Positions 1-8,060 of a DNA stretch of 64,000 bases are shown here, piece after piece. Made by a program: the position numbers and the translations under genes. The first letter of the stretch is position 1. Each line of letters opens with the position of its first letter. The notes beneath the pieces were generated by a model. It saw nothing but the letters and a program-made list of their open reading frames with translations, did not search any database and had not been told where the DNA came from. The stretch is from Paracoccaceae bacterium (GTDB taxonomy: Bacteria > Pseudomonadota > Alphaproteobacteria > Rhodobacterales > Rhodobacteraceae): the NCBI GenBank assembly GCA_017510335.1, contig JAFWNM010000033.1:1-64000 (forward strand). The letters are read 5' to 3'.

Positions 1-89
1 CCTGCCTTCGGCAGACACATGGCACCCCAGTGGGGGTGGGCGTAGCCCGCCCCCGCCTGCCCCCACACCCCCCTTGCCGAAAGAAGACG

Positions 90-1046
90 TCAACCCGCAA
101 TCATCTCGGACTGCCGGACAATCACTTCGGCTTGCTTGATAGATGCAATATCGACCAAACGTCCCTTATAGACTGTCGCCCCTTCGCCACGGGCTTTGGC
201 CGCCGCCATGGCGTCCAGGATTTCGCGCGCCTCCGCGACTGCTGCTTCAGACGGGGTAAACACTTCGTTCGCCAGCGCGACCTGTTTGGGGTGGATGGCC
301 CATTTGCCCACCATGCCCAGCGTGGCCGACCTGCGCGCCTGCGCACGAAATCCTTCATCGTCGCTGAAATCCCCGAACGGGCCGTCAACGGGCAAAACCC
401 CATGCGTCCGGCAGGCCGCAACGATGGCGGATTGCGCCCAATGCCACGGGTCCGACCAATGGCGCGCGCCCTCATGCAGCATGTAGTAATTCTCCTGCGT
501 GCCGCCGATCCCTGTTGTTGCCATGCCCATGGACGCGGCAAAATCGGCCGCACCCAGACTCATCGCCTGCAAGCGCGGGCTGGAAGCGGCAATTTCGTCA
601 ACATGTGCGATGCCCGCCGCAGATTCAATGATCACTTCAAAACTGATGCGCCGCGCGCGCCCCTTGGCCGCCTCGATGGCTGTGACCAGCGCATCAACTG
701 CATAGACATCTGCGGCACAGCCGACTTTCGGAATCATGATCTGGTCCAGCCTGTCGCTGGCCTGTTCCAGCAGATCAACGACATCCCGATACCAGAACGG
801 CGTATCCAGACCATTGATGCGCACCGACAGGTATTTATTGCCCCAATCCACATTATGGGTCGCCGCGATGATATTCGCGCGCGCGGCGTCCTTGTCGGAC
901 GGGGCGACAGAATCTTCCAGATCAAGGTTGATGACATCCGCACCTGATGCAGCCATCTTTTCGAACAATGCCACCCGCGATCCCGGGCCAAAAAGCTGGC
1001 AACGATTGGGGCGTGCAGCGGGGGCAGGTTGGATACGGAAACTCAT
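90..1046 (-). CDS. mcl1: L-malyl-CoA/beta-methylmalyl-CoA lyase
   Basis: This cytosolic CitE-family lyase reversibly cleaves L-malyl-CoA to acetyl-CoA plus glyoxylate, and beta-methylmalyl-CoA to propionyl-CoA plus glyoxylate, as in the ethylmalonyl-CoA pathway and the 3-hydroxypropionate cycle. The 318 residues match the usual length of Rhodobacter Mcl1. Visible signatures are the N-terminal NLDLEDSVAP strand (about 40-49), VRING (75-79), and candidate Mg ligands Glu141 (in EVIIESAAG) and Asp168 (in SLGAADFA). The C-terminal half carries GKWAIHPKQ, typical of the family. The ATG follows a GAGGTG ribosome site. It is transcribed divergently from dgcN, and the shared upstream region holds two inverted repeats that could be operators. 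A plain citrate lyase beta subunit is unlikely because no citD or citF lies nearby. Confidence 0.93.
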   Translation of the reverse strand: MSFRIQPAPAARPNRCQLFGPGSRVALFEKMAASGADVINLDLEDSVAPSDKDAARANIIAATHNVDWGNKYLSVRINGLDTPFWYRDVVDLLEQASDRLDQIMIPKVGCAADVYAVDALVTAIEAAKGRARRISFEVIIESAAGIAHVDEIAASSPRLQAMSLGAADFAASMGMATTGIGGTQENYYMLHEGARHWSDPWHWAQSAIVAACRTHGVLPVDGPFGDFSDDEGFRAQARRSATLGMVGKWAIHPKQVALANEVFTPSEAAVAEAREILDAMAAAKARGEGATVYKGRLVDIASIKQAEVIVRQSEMIAG

Positions 1047-1065
1047 TCATCACCTCGCTAGATAG

Positions 1066-1080
1066 TAAATTTCGAATTTA
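1066..1080. promoter_or_regulatory. 15-bp palindrome upstream of mcl1
   Basis: TAAATT-TCG-AATTTA is a perfect 6-3-6 inverted repeat lying 20-34 bases before the mcl1 start codon, in an AT-rich patch that stands out from the GC-rich surroundings. The position suits an operator over the mcl1 promoter. No regulator is identified; this is inference from symmetry and place only. Confidence 0.35.
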
Positions 1081-1099
1081 TCTGATTTTTGGTTATAAT

Positions 1100-1111
1100 G
1101 TTGCGCATAAC
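1100..1111. promoter_or_regulatory. GTT-N6-AAC inverted repeat between mcl1 and dgcN
   Basis: GTTGCGCATAAC has GTT/AAC half-sites around a GC centre, recalling the better palindrome upstream of pyk in this window. A longer pair, GTTAT (1092-1096) and ATAAC (1107-1111), overlaps it. It may be a weak LacI-type site for a central-carbon regulator, but the match is loose. Confidence 0.22.
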
Positions 1112-1304
1112 TTCGCAAGGCAGTTTCTGCGCTTGCATTCTTCGGGTGCCCGACCCCTGCAGTAACGCAACAATTTTGCACATTCTTGTCGTTCTTGACG
1201 ATATTCTTGTTCAAGTTTCCCCATATAGGTAAGAATTCACGATAAGCTTGCCTGTGTTCCGCGCAAAACTGCATCAAAGCAAATCGATCCTTCAGGAGCA
1301 TATC

Positions 1305-2306
1305 ATGATCAAGACACCCTATCTTCTGTTCCTCGGCGATGCGCCTGACCCATTGGCAGCCAAGGTCGCACAGGGGATCAAGGACTGGCGGCCTGAATTC
1401 GCGCTGGGCCAGTTGCGCATGGACGGATGCAGGGCCGATATGGGCCTGCCGGACATGACCCTTGCCGCCGCAAAAGCCGCAGGAGCGAAAACCCTTGTCA
1501 TCGGCGTGGCCAATCGCGGCGGCGTGATTTCGGCTGCCTGGAAAAAGGTTCTGGTGACCGCCCTTGAGGAAGGGTTCGATCTGGCATCCGGCCTGCACAA
1601 TCTGCTGCGCGACGAACCCGACTTGAAAGCCGTGGCCGAGGCAACCGGGCGTCAGTTGCATGATGTGCGGGTTCCGTCTGTGAAATACCCCATTGCCAAT
1701 GGTGAAAAGCGCAGCGGCAAGCGGTGCCTGGCGGTTGGCACGGATTGCTCGGTCGGGAAAATGTATACATCGCTGTGCATGGAACGCGAAATGGTTGCAC
1801 GCGGCATGAAAGCCACGTTTCGCGCGACAGGCCAGACCGGCATTCTGATTACCGGCGGGGGCGTGCCGCTGGATGCTGTGATCGCAGATTTCATGGCCGG
1901 GTCCATCGAATGGCTGACCCCTGACAACGACCCTGATCATTGGGACCTGATCGAGGGGCAGGGCAGTTTGTTTCACGTCTCGTATTCTGGTGTCACCATG
2001 GCGTTGATTCATGGCGGGCAGCCAGATGCGTTGATCCTGTCGCATGAACCGACGCGCACCCATATGCGTGGCCTGCCCGGATATGCACTGCCAGAATTGT
2101 CGGATTTGCGCGATACGGCGCTGCATCTGGCGCGGGTGGCGAACCCTGCCGCGCAGGTCATCGGGGTTTCCGTAAATACCGCCGCCATGGCCGAGCAAGA
2201 AGCGCTGGACTATTGCGCTGGCGTTGAAGCCGATCTGGGCCTGCCGACTGTAGATCCGTATCGCCATGGGGCGGCAAGATTGGTGGATGCCTTGGCAGCG
2301 CTGTGA
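1305..2306 (+). CDS. dgcN: D-glutamate N-acetyltransferase DgcN (DUF1611 family)
   Basis: DgcN proteins acetylate D-glutamate to N-acetyl-D-glutamate, the first step of a D-glutamate catabolic route described in marine Proteobacteria; the older name of the family is DUF1611. The protein has an N-terminal domain (about 1-130) and a P-loop-like C-terminal domain with GTDCSVGK at about 145-152, which is characteristic of the family. I chose the ATG preceded by AGGAG (1294-1298) rather than an in-frame start 57 bases upstream that lacks a ribosome site; this gives 333 residues. dgcA follows after 86 bases, the usual partner. The family assignment is firm; the enzymatic role is taken from characterised homologues. 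Confidence 0.88.
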   Translation: MIKTPYLLFLGDAPDPLAAKVAQGIKDWRPEFALGQLRMDGCRADMGLPDMTLAAAKAAGAKTLVIGVANRGGVISAAWKKVLVTALEEGFDLASGLHNLLRDEPDLKAVAEATGRQLHDVRVPSVKYPIANGEKRSGKRCLAVGTDCSVGKMYTSLCMEREMVARGMKATFRATGQTGILITGGGVPLDAVIADFMAGSIEWLTPDNDPDHWDLIEGQGSLFHVSYSGVTMALIHGGQPDALILSHEPTRTHMRGLPGYALPELSDLRDTALHLARVANPAAQVIGVSVNTAAMAEQEALDYCAGVEADLGLPTVDPYRHGAARLVDALAAL

Positions 2307-2319
2307 CAGGTGCAAGATA

Positions 2320-2370
2320 GGGGCTTTGCCCCTTTGGGGCCTGCGGCCCCATTCACCCCAGGATATTTTT
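2320..2370 (+). repeat. Tandem GC hairpins followed by a T-run, dgcN-dgcA gap
   Basis: Two adjacent hairpins, GGGGC-TTT-GCCCC (2320-2332) and GGGGCC-TGC-GGCCCC (2336-2350), are followed by ATTCACCCCAGGATATTTTT. The second hairpin and the downstream T-run could act as an attenuator or terminator between dgcN and dgcA, or be an mRNA-stabilising element. The layout resembles short intergenic elements I associate with Rhodobacterales genomes, but I cannot verify copy number from one window. Confidence 0.45.
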
Positions 2371-2392
2371 ACCAGAATGAAAAGGGCAGGAC

Positions 2393-3355
2393 ATGCTGAC
2401 AGTTTCCCAAGACAGGTTTCGACTGGCAGAAGTGTTTACAATCGCGCGTGGGTCGCGGAGCCATGCCGATGTTGTCACTGCAACGCTGGCGCGTGACGGG
2501 GTGACGGGGCGCGGCGAATGCGTCCCATATGCACGATACGGCGAAAGTCTGGACTCGGTCAGGGACCAGATTCTGGCACTGGATGCTGGCGTCGGACGGG
2601 AGCAGTTGCAAACGCTTCTGCCTGCGGGGGCGGCGCGGAATGCCGTTGATTGTGCGTTATGGGACTGGGACGCGAAGCGGGCGGGGAAGCGGGTGTGGGA
2701 TCTGGCAGGGCTTGCTGCGCCCGCACCATTGGTCACGGCATTTACCTTGTCGCTGGATACGCCCGACAGGATGGAAGCCGCAGCCCGCAAGCATGCCGCG
2801 CGGCCCTTGCTGAAGATCAAGCTGGGCACCCCGGATGACATGCCACGGCTGGAAGCCGTGCGGCGCGGGGCACCCGACACGCGGATTATCATCGACGCCA
2901 ATGAGGGATGGAGTGCGGAGGTCTATGCCGAGCTTGCGCCCCATCTGATAGGGTTGGGGGTTGCGATGGTGGAACAGCCCCTGCCGGCAGCGGATGACGA
3001 CATGCTGGGGGAAATTGCGCGCCCGCTGCCCGTTTGCGCGGATGAGAGTTGCCATGACCGCGCCAGCCTGCCCGCGCTGACGGGCAAATATGACATGATC
3101 AACATCAAGCTGGACAAGACCGGCGGCCTGACCGAAGCGCTGGCGCTGCGTGACGCCGCGCGCGCGGCCGGGTTCGGTGTGATGGTGGGGTGTATGGTGG
3201 GCAGTTCGCTGGCCATGGCCCCTGCAGTATTGGTGGGGCAAGGGGCGGATATTGTCGATCTTGACGGCCCGCTTTTGCTGGCCGAGGACCGCGAGCCGCC
3301 CTTGATGTATAATGCGCGCGGTGTTCATCCTTCTACCCCCGCGCTTTGGGGTTGA
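2393..3355 (+). CDS. dgcA: N-acetyl-D-glutamate racemase DgcA (enolase superfamily)
   Basis: DgcA converts N-acetyl-D-glutamate to N-acetyl-L-glutamate, which is then hydrolysed to L-glutamate. The 320 residues have the enolase-superfamily layout of the muconate lactonising/dipeptide epimerase subgroup: a capping N-domain, the catalytic KIK motif (Lys141 and Lys143), candidate metal ligands Asp168 (IIIDAN), Glu194 (VEQPL) and Asp217 (CADES), and a second catalytic lysine in NIKLDK (about 239 or 242). Without the dgcN neighbour it would be annotated as a dipeptide epimerase such as an L-Ala-D/L-Glu epimerase; context favours DgcA. An AGGG stretch lies just upstream of the ATG. Confidence 0.85.
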   Translation: MLTVSQDRFRLAEVFTIARGSRSHADVVTATLARDGVTGRGECVPYARYGESLDSVRDQILALDAGVGREQLQTLLPAGAARNAVDCALWDWDAKRAGKRVWDLAGLAAPAPLVTAFTLSLDTPDRMEAAARKHAARPLLKIKLGTPDDMPRLEAVRRGAPDTRIIIDANEGWSAEVYAELAPHLIGLGVAMVEQPLPAADDDMLGEIARPLPVCADESCHDRASLPALTGKYDMINIKLDKTGGLTEALALRDAARAAGFGVMVGCMVGSSLAMAPAVLVGQGADIVDLDGPLLLAEDREPPLMYNARGVHPSTPALWG

Positions 3356-3415
3356 TCACCCTTTTCCAACGGCGGAACATGCGCTATGGATCATTCCAAA
3401 CCGGAGGACAGCCAG

Positions 3416-5257
3416 ATGCCAAGATACCGCTCTCGCACGACGACACATGGACGCAACATGGCAGGCGCACGGGGCCTGTGGCGCGCCACGGGGATGAAAG
3501 AAGGCGATTTCGGCAAGCCAATCATTGCCATTGTCAACAGCTTTACCCAATTCGTGCCCGGCCATGTGCATCTGAAAGATTTGGGCCAGATGGTCGCGCG
3601 CGAGGTCGAGAAGGCTGGCGGGGTGGCCAAGGAGTTCAACACCATCGCGGTGGATGACGGCATTGCCATGGGCCATGACGGAATGCTGTATTCCCTGCCG
3701 TCGCGCGAAATCATTGCCGATTCGGTCGAGTATATGGTCAATGCCCATTGCGCTGACGCGATGGTGTGCATTTCCAATTGCGACAAGATCACGCCGGGCA
3801 TGCTGATGGCGGCGATGCGGCTGAATATTCCGGTGGTGTTTGTGTCTGGCGGTCCGATGGAAGCGGGCAAGATCAACGTGGATGGCGTGGACAAGGCGCT
3901 GGACCTGGTTGATGCGATGGTTGCCGCCGCTGACGAGAAATACACCGACGCACAGGTTCAGGCGATAGAGGAAGCCGCCTGCCCCACATGCGGGTCCTGT
4001 TCGGGCATGTTCACCGCCAATTCGATGAACTGCCTGACCGAGGCGCTGGGCCTGTCGCTGCCCGGGAACGGGTCTACATTGGCGACACATGCTGACCGCA
4101 AGCAGTTGTTCCTGCGCGCAGGCCATGTGATTGTCGACCTGGCCAAGCGGTATTACGAGCAAGATGACGACAGCGTTTTGCCGCGCAATATTGCCAGTTT
4201 CAAGGCGTTCGAGAACGCCATGTCGCTGGATATTGCCATGGGCGGGTCAACCAACACAGTGTTGCATTTGCTGGCTGCCGCCCATGAGGGCGAGATTGAT
4301 TTCACCATGCAAGATATTGACCGGCTGTCGCGGCGCGTACCCTGCCTGTGCAAGGTGGCGCCCGCGAAAGATGATGTGCATATGGAAGATGTGCACCGTG
4401 CGGGCGGTATCATGTCAATTCTGGGCGAATTGGACCGTGCCGGATTGCTGCACACGGATTTGCCCACGGTGCACAGCCCGACAATGGGTGACGCATTGAA
4501 TGCGTGGGACGTGCGGCGCACCAACAACCCTGATGTGCACAAGTTCTTTGCTGCTGCGCCCGGTGGCGTGCCCACGCAGACGGCGTTTTCGCAGGACCGC
4601 CGGTATGAGTCGGTCGATATGGACCGCCAGACCGGTGTGATCCGCGACAAGGAACATGCCTTCAGTCAGGATGGCGGGCTGGCGGTTTTGTTCGGCAATC
4701 TGGCCGAGCAGGGGTGCATTGTGAAAACTGCAGGCGTGGACGAATCCATTCTGACATTCAGCGGCCCCGCGCGGGTATATGAGTCGCAAGATGACGCGGT
4801 CAGCGGGATTCTGACAGGCAAGGTTCAGGCGGGCGAGGTTGTGATCATCCGCTATGAAGGGCCGCGCGGCGGGCCTGGCATGCAGGAAATGCTGTATCCC
4901 ACCAGTTATCTGAAATCCAAGGGGCTGGGCGCGGCCTGTGCGCTGGTCACGGACGGGCGGTTTTCGGGCGGCACATCGGGCCTGTCTATTGGCCATGTCA
5001 GCCCCGAAGCGGAAGAAGGCGGGCTGATTGGCGTGGTGGAAACCGGTGACATGATCGAAATCGACATTCCCAACCGCACCATCCATCTGGCGGTGGATGA
5101 TGCCGTGCTTGCTGCGCGCCGCGCCGCGCAGGATGAAAAGGGCTGGGCCCCTGAACATCCGCGCCCGCGCAAGGTGACAACCGCTTTGCGCGCCTATGCC
5201 GCACTGACCACATCGGCGGCCATGGGGGCCGTGCGCAAATTGCCCGAAGGGTTTTAG
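3416..5257 (+). CDS. ilvD: Dihydroxy-acid dehydratase
   Basis: IlvD dehydrates 2,3-dihydroxy-isovalerate and 2,3-dihydroxy-3-methylvalerate to the keto acid precursors of valine and isoleucine, using an iron-sulfur cluster. The start chosen has GGAGGA seven bases upstream and gives 613 residues; an in-frame ATG 30 bases earlier has no ribosome site. Cluster-binding cysteines are visible in CISNCDK and CPTCGSC, and GGSTNT and GRFSGG are further family signatures. The gene sits between dgcA and a class IV aminotransferase, all on the plus strand with short gaps, so it may share their transcript although its pathway differs. Related sugar-acid dehydratases exist, but the length and the branched-chain type motifs fit IlvD. 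Confidence 0.93.
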   Translation: MPRYRSRTTTHGRNMAGARGLWRATGMKEGDFGKPIIAIVNSFTQFVPGHVHLKDLGQMVAREVEKAGGVAKEFNTIAVDDGIAMGHDGMLYSLPSREIIADSVEYMVNAHCADAMVCISNCDKITPGMLMAAMRLNIPVVFVSGGPMEAGKINVDGVDKALDLVDAMVAAADEKYTDAQVQAIEEAACPTCGSCSGMFTANSMNCLTEALGLSLPGNGSTLATHADRKQLFLRAGHVIVDLAKRYYEQDDDSVLPRNIASFKAFENAMSLDIAMGGSTNTVLHLLAAAHEGEIDFTMQDIDRLSRRVPCLCKVAPAKDDVHMEDVHRAGGIMSILGELDRAGLLHTDLPTVHSPTMGDALNAWDVRRTNNPDVHKFFAAAPGGVPTQTAFSQDRRYESVDMDRQTGVIRDKEHAFSQDGGLAVLFGNLAEQGCIVKTAGVDESILTFSGPARVYESQDDAVSGILTGKVQAGEVVIIRYEGPRGGPGMQEMLYPTSYLKSKGLGAACALVTDGRFSGGTSGLSIGHVSPEAEEGGLIGVVETGDMIEIDIPNRTIHLAVDDAVLAARRAAQDEKGWAPEHPRPRKVTTALRAYAALTTSAAMGAVRKLPEGF

Positions 5258-5260
5258 AAC

Positions 5261-6124
5261 ATGAGCCGCATCGTCTATGTGAATGGCGACTACCTGCCCG
5301 AAGGGGAGGCAAAGATATCCATTTTCGACCGCGGTTTCCTGATGGCCGATGGTGTGTATGAAGTTACAACCGTGGTCGACGGCAAGCTGATTGATTTTGA
5401 CGGGCATTTTGCCCGCTTGGGGCGGTCCTTGAAAGAACTGGACATCGACAACCCCATGGACCGCGATGCCTGGCTGGAGGTGCACCGCCAGCTGGTGGCG
5501 CAGAACGGCGTCGATCAGGGGATGATCTATTTGCAGGTGACCCGCGGTGCGCCGGGGGACAGGGATTTTATTTTCCCCGACCCTGAAACCACAAAGCCCA
5601 CTGTCGTGCTGTTCAGCCAGTCAAACCCCGCGCTGGTAAACAGCCCCAAAGCTGCCAAGGGTATCAAGGTCGTCACGATTGATGATATCCGCTGGGGCCG
5701 GCGCGATATCAAGACTGTCCAATTGCTGTATCCGTCCATGGGCAAGATGACGGCCATCAAGGCCGGTGCGGATGATGCATGGATGGTGCAGGATGGCGCT
5801 GTGACCGAAGGCACGTCGAACAACGCCTATATCATCAAGGACGGGCGCATCATTACGCGGGCGCTGTCCAATGACATCCTGCACGGGATTACCCGCGCCG
5901 CTGTCCTGCGGTTTGCAAAAGAAGCGCAGATGCAGGTCGAGGAGCGCAATTTCACTGTCGATGAAGCGAAGGCCGCAGATGAGGCATTTGTGACCTCTGC
6001 CAGCACATTCGTCATGCCGGTTGTCGAAATTGACGGCGAGACCCTGGGCACAGGCAAACCCGGGCCGCTGGCGCTGCGCTTGCGCGAAATCTACATTGAA
6101 GAAAGCCGCAAGGCCGCGATCTGA
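5261..6124 (+). CDS. dat: D-amino acid aminotransferase (class IV)
   Basis: This PLP enzyme likely interconverts D-alanine and 2-oxoglutarate with pyruvate and D-glutamate. The fold-type IV signature is clear: RGFLMADGVYE near the N-terminus, the Schiff-base lysine at about 151 in DIRWGRRDIK, and EGTSNNAY (183-190) that binds the cofactor phosphate. The 287 residues match the D-alanine aminotransferase subgroup rather than the longer branched-chain IlvE, although an ilvD neighbour makes an IlvE-like role worth testing. The ATG lies three bases after the ilvD stop, so translation is probably coupled. With dgcN and dgcA it would complete a route from D-alanine through D-glutamate to L-glutamate. 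Confidence 0.85.
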   Translation: MSRIVYVNGDYLPEGEAKISIFDRGFLMADGVYEVTTVVDGKLIDFDGHFARLGRSLKELDIDNPMDRDAWLEVHRQLVAQNGVDQGMIYLQVTRGAPGDRDFIFPDPETTKPTVVLFSQSNPALVNSPKAAKGIKVVTIDDIRWGRRDIKTVQLLYPSMGKMTAIKAGADDAWMVQDGAVTEGTSNNAYIIKDGRIITRALSNDILHGITRAAVLRFAKEAQMQVEERNFTVDEAKAADEAFVTSASTFVMPVVEIDGETLGTGKPGPLALRLREIYIEESRKAAI

Positions 6125-6133
6125 CGCCATCGT

Positions 6134-6163
6134 GTGTCGCGCCCATTCAGATGCGCGCGACAC
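6134..6163 (+). terminator. Hairpin after dat
   Basis: A 9-bp stem, GTGTCGCGC paired with GCGCGACAC around a 12-base loop, begins ten bases after the dat stop. It lacks a clear T-run, so it may be a weak terminator or a 3'-end stabiliser between this gene and the convergent gene that follows. Confidence 0.4.
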
Positions 6164-6306
6164 GCTACCCTTTCCCATGTCATATGCCGGGTTGCACCAG
6201 GTATGTTGTAATCCGCGTCGCCAAAGCGTTTAGACCTGACATACCGAAAGCACACGTTCCCTGCGCATGAAACGACAGCCCGTTTTCGCGCGCAATGCGT
6301 AGATTA

Positions 6307-7428
6307 TCAGATTGTTACCCGCACATCAGCAGCGGTGATGCCATTCCCGACGGGCATATCATCAGAGTAAATAATATGCGCAAGCGGGATCCCCCCGAAG
6401 CGGATTTCGGCCGAATTTCCGAAATCAATAACCTCGACAGTGCCAGCGGGGTCCAGCAATGACGCGCCCAGCAGGTGACTGCCCTGCACCCCTTCGGGAA
6501 CAAGGCTGGCATAGGCGTCGCCCAAATGGATTTCCAGCCTGTCAACCAGCGGATCAAAATTGGAGATCATTGGCGCAGGGTAGCGCTGCGCCGTATCATC
6601 AAGCTGCCAATCCCCTTCTGGAAAGACATCATAGGGCCACAAAACAAACGTGTCGGCCCCGGTGCCCGCATGGGCCACGGCCCATGACCGGATGATGATC
6701 AGGTTATCGCCCGCAACCCCGCCCAGCACTTGCGGGCCGAACATCTGTTCGTCCCCTTTCAGTGCGATCAGCGTGTCATCGCCATCCATACCATAGGCAC
6801 GCCCGCCGCCGATCGGATTATCGACCCCCAAGGCCGGGTTGCTGTCGACCACAATCAGAACATCCTGACCGTCCGTGCCACCATATTCCAGCCGGATGTC
6901 GCGGTTGTCATGCGCATCATGATCGTCGGGTTCCAAAACAGGATCGTTCTGCGGCGGGAAGGTATAGTCCGCGCCGATGACATCAATACTTAACCATTCA
7001 AGCGCGGCTTGCATGTCCCCACCGCCATAGGTGGACAGTTGCACCACGGCCACCCCGTCAGCGCGCACCAAAAGCCCCTCGCCATCCGGGGCGAGTTCGC
7101 CGGTAAGGGTGACGGGCGGAGACTCCGCAGGGTCAAATCCGAATTCTTGCAGGTCAATAACCAGCGTATCTTCATCCGGGTTGAAATTTTCAATAACAGG
7201 GTAGTCTGGCTGGGCAACGCTACCCTGTTCCTGCGCAACCGGCGCATCAGACGAAAACACCCCTTCAAGTGTGTCGGGCGCTTCTGTCGGCTGCGGCACC
7301 GCATCTTCGGCGGCATTCATGTCATCTTGGTTGTCGTCATCCGATTGCGAGGCGTTTTCGGTGAACATACTTGACGCAGCCATAGCCGCCCCGGCCCCCA
7401 GCAATAAGAACAGGAAACTGAAACCCAT
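6307..7428 (-). CDS. Anchored acidic protein with RTX-like segments
   Basis: Function unknown. The 373 residues begin with a hydrophobic stretch (about 3-18, FSFLFLLLGAGAAMAA) that could be a signal peptide or membrane anchor. An acidic low-complexity linker (about 25-60, rich in Asp, Glu, Gln and Pro) follows. The rest holds two or more 'NF-(N/D)P-D-D-L-I' blocks (about 82-92 and 287-298) and RTX-like pieces such as GMDGDDTLIAL and GTGADTFVL, seen in calcium-binding secreted proteins of Rhodobacterales. There are too few complete GGxGxDxUx nonapeptides to call a true RTX toxin. No secretion genes are adjacent. It is convergent with dat. Confidence 0.75.
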   Translation of the reverse strand: MGFSFLFLLLGAGAAMAASSMFTENASQSDDDNQDDMNAAEDAVPQPTEAPDTLEGVFSSDAPVAQEQGSVAQPDYPVIENFNPDEDTLVIDLQEFGFDPAESPPVTLTGELAPDGEGLLVRADGVAVVQLSTYGGGDMQAALEWLSIDVIGADYTFPPQNDPVLEPDDHDAHDNRDIRLEYGGTDGQDVLIVVDSNPALGVDNPIGGGRAYGMDGDDTLIALKGDEQMFGPQVLGGVAGDNLIIIRSWAVAHAGTGADTFVLWPYDVFPEGDWQLDDTAQRYPAPMISNFDPLVDRLEIHLGDAYASLVPEGVQGSHLLGASLLDPAGTVEVIDFGNSAEIRFGGIPLAHIIYSDDMPVGNGITAADVRVTI

Positions 7429-7536
7429 CGAGCGAATCCAATTTAAATAAAATATGCCATTAACTGGCTACAATGCGATGGATTTGTCAATATTGTATAT
7501 CAAGGCCGCAATCTGCAGCAACGGGCGGAACGCGCG

Positions 7537-7854
7537 CTATTCTGGCGCTGATTTTCCGACATTCTCGGCAAATGCCTTGCTGAAGGCGGCTTGCTTGTCC
7601 GCGCTGGCATCTGTCTGGTATCTGTCGCGCCAGTCTGCATAGGGCATGCCATAGATTGCTTCGCGCGCGGTGTCCTTGTCCATTTCCAGCCCGCGCGCAG
7701 CGGCGGCTTCCTGATACCAGCGTGACAGGCAATTGCGGCAGAACCCGGCAAGGTTCATCATGTCGATATTCTGCACATCGCTGCGCTTGTCCAGATGCGC
7801 GAGAAGCGTGCGAAAGGCAGCGGCTTGCAGTTCTGTGCGTGTTTGATCGTCCAT
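7537..7854 (-). CDS. DUF1244 family protein
   Basis: A 105-residue cytosolic protein of the DUF1244 family, common in Alphaproteobacteria and of unknown function. A conserved core is visible: DVQNIDMMNLAGFCRNC with a CxxC pair (about 39-42), followed by LSRWYQEAA and a central GMPYADW segment. Charged helices dominate and there is no signal peptide. An AGGAT stretch precedes the ATG. It stands alone, divergent from pyk, with the pyk operator region between them. Confidence 0.85.
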   Translation of the reverse strand: MDDQTRTELQAAAFRTLLAHLDKRSDVQNIDMMNLAGFCRNCLSRWYQEAAAARGLEMDKDTAREAIYGMPYADWRDRYQTDASADKQAAFSKAFAENVGKSAPE

Positions 7855-7929
7855 CAGATCCTCCGGCAGGTTTGGGTGGGAAAGCTGTTCTTTCTTTCGC
7901 CCTTCGTCAAGGTGACAGTATCACGGGGC

Positions 7930-7958
7930 TTGATATCCGCTGCTAAAAATCATAGTTG
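7930..7958 (+). promoter_or_regulatory. Possible pyk promoter
   Basis: TTGATA (7930-7935) and TAGTTG (7953-7958) are separated by 17 bases, in front of pyk. The -35 is good and the -10 is poor. The neighbouring palindrome overlaps the -10, which would suit repression. Inference from consensus only. Confidence 0.3.
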
Positions 7959-7973
7959 TTTGCGCTAACAACT
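7954..7973. promoter_or_regulatory. LacI-type palindrome upstream of pyk
   Basis: AGTTGTT-TGCGCT-AACAACT is a 20-bp inverted repeat with a single mismatched pair around a CG centre, the shape of a LacI-family operator. In Rhodobacterales a LacI-family regulator (CceR) is known to control central carbon genes, and pyruvate kinase is a natural target. The palindrome is directly visible; the regulator assignment is inference. Confidence 0.55.
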
Positions 7974-8060
7974 TCTGCTGGTTGCACAGGGCTGCAATAA
8001 CACCCCTGCACCCCCTGGCCGAACGCATTTCGGGGTCACACCCGCCTGAAAGGACCTTGC

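Noticed and set aside
1050..2315. Long open frame on the minus strand opposite dgcN
   Set aside because: Its product is rich in His, Gln, Arg and Cys with no recognisable domain, and it is fully antisense to a clear enzyme gene; typical of high-GC shadow frames.
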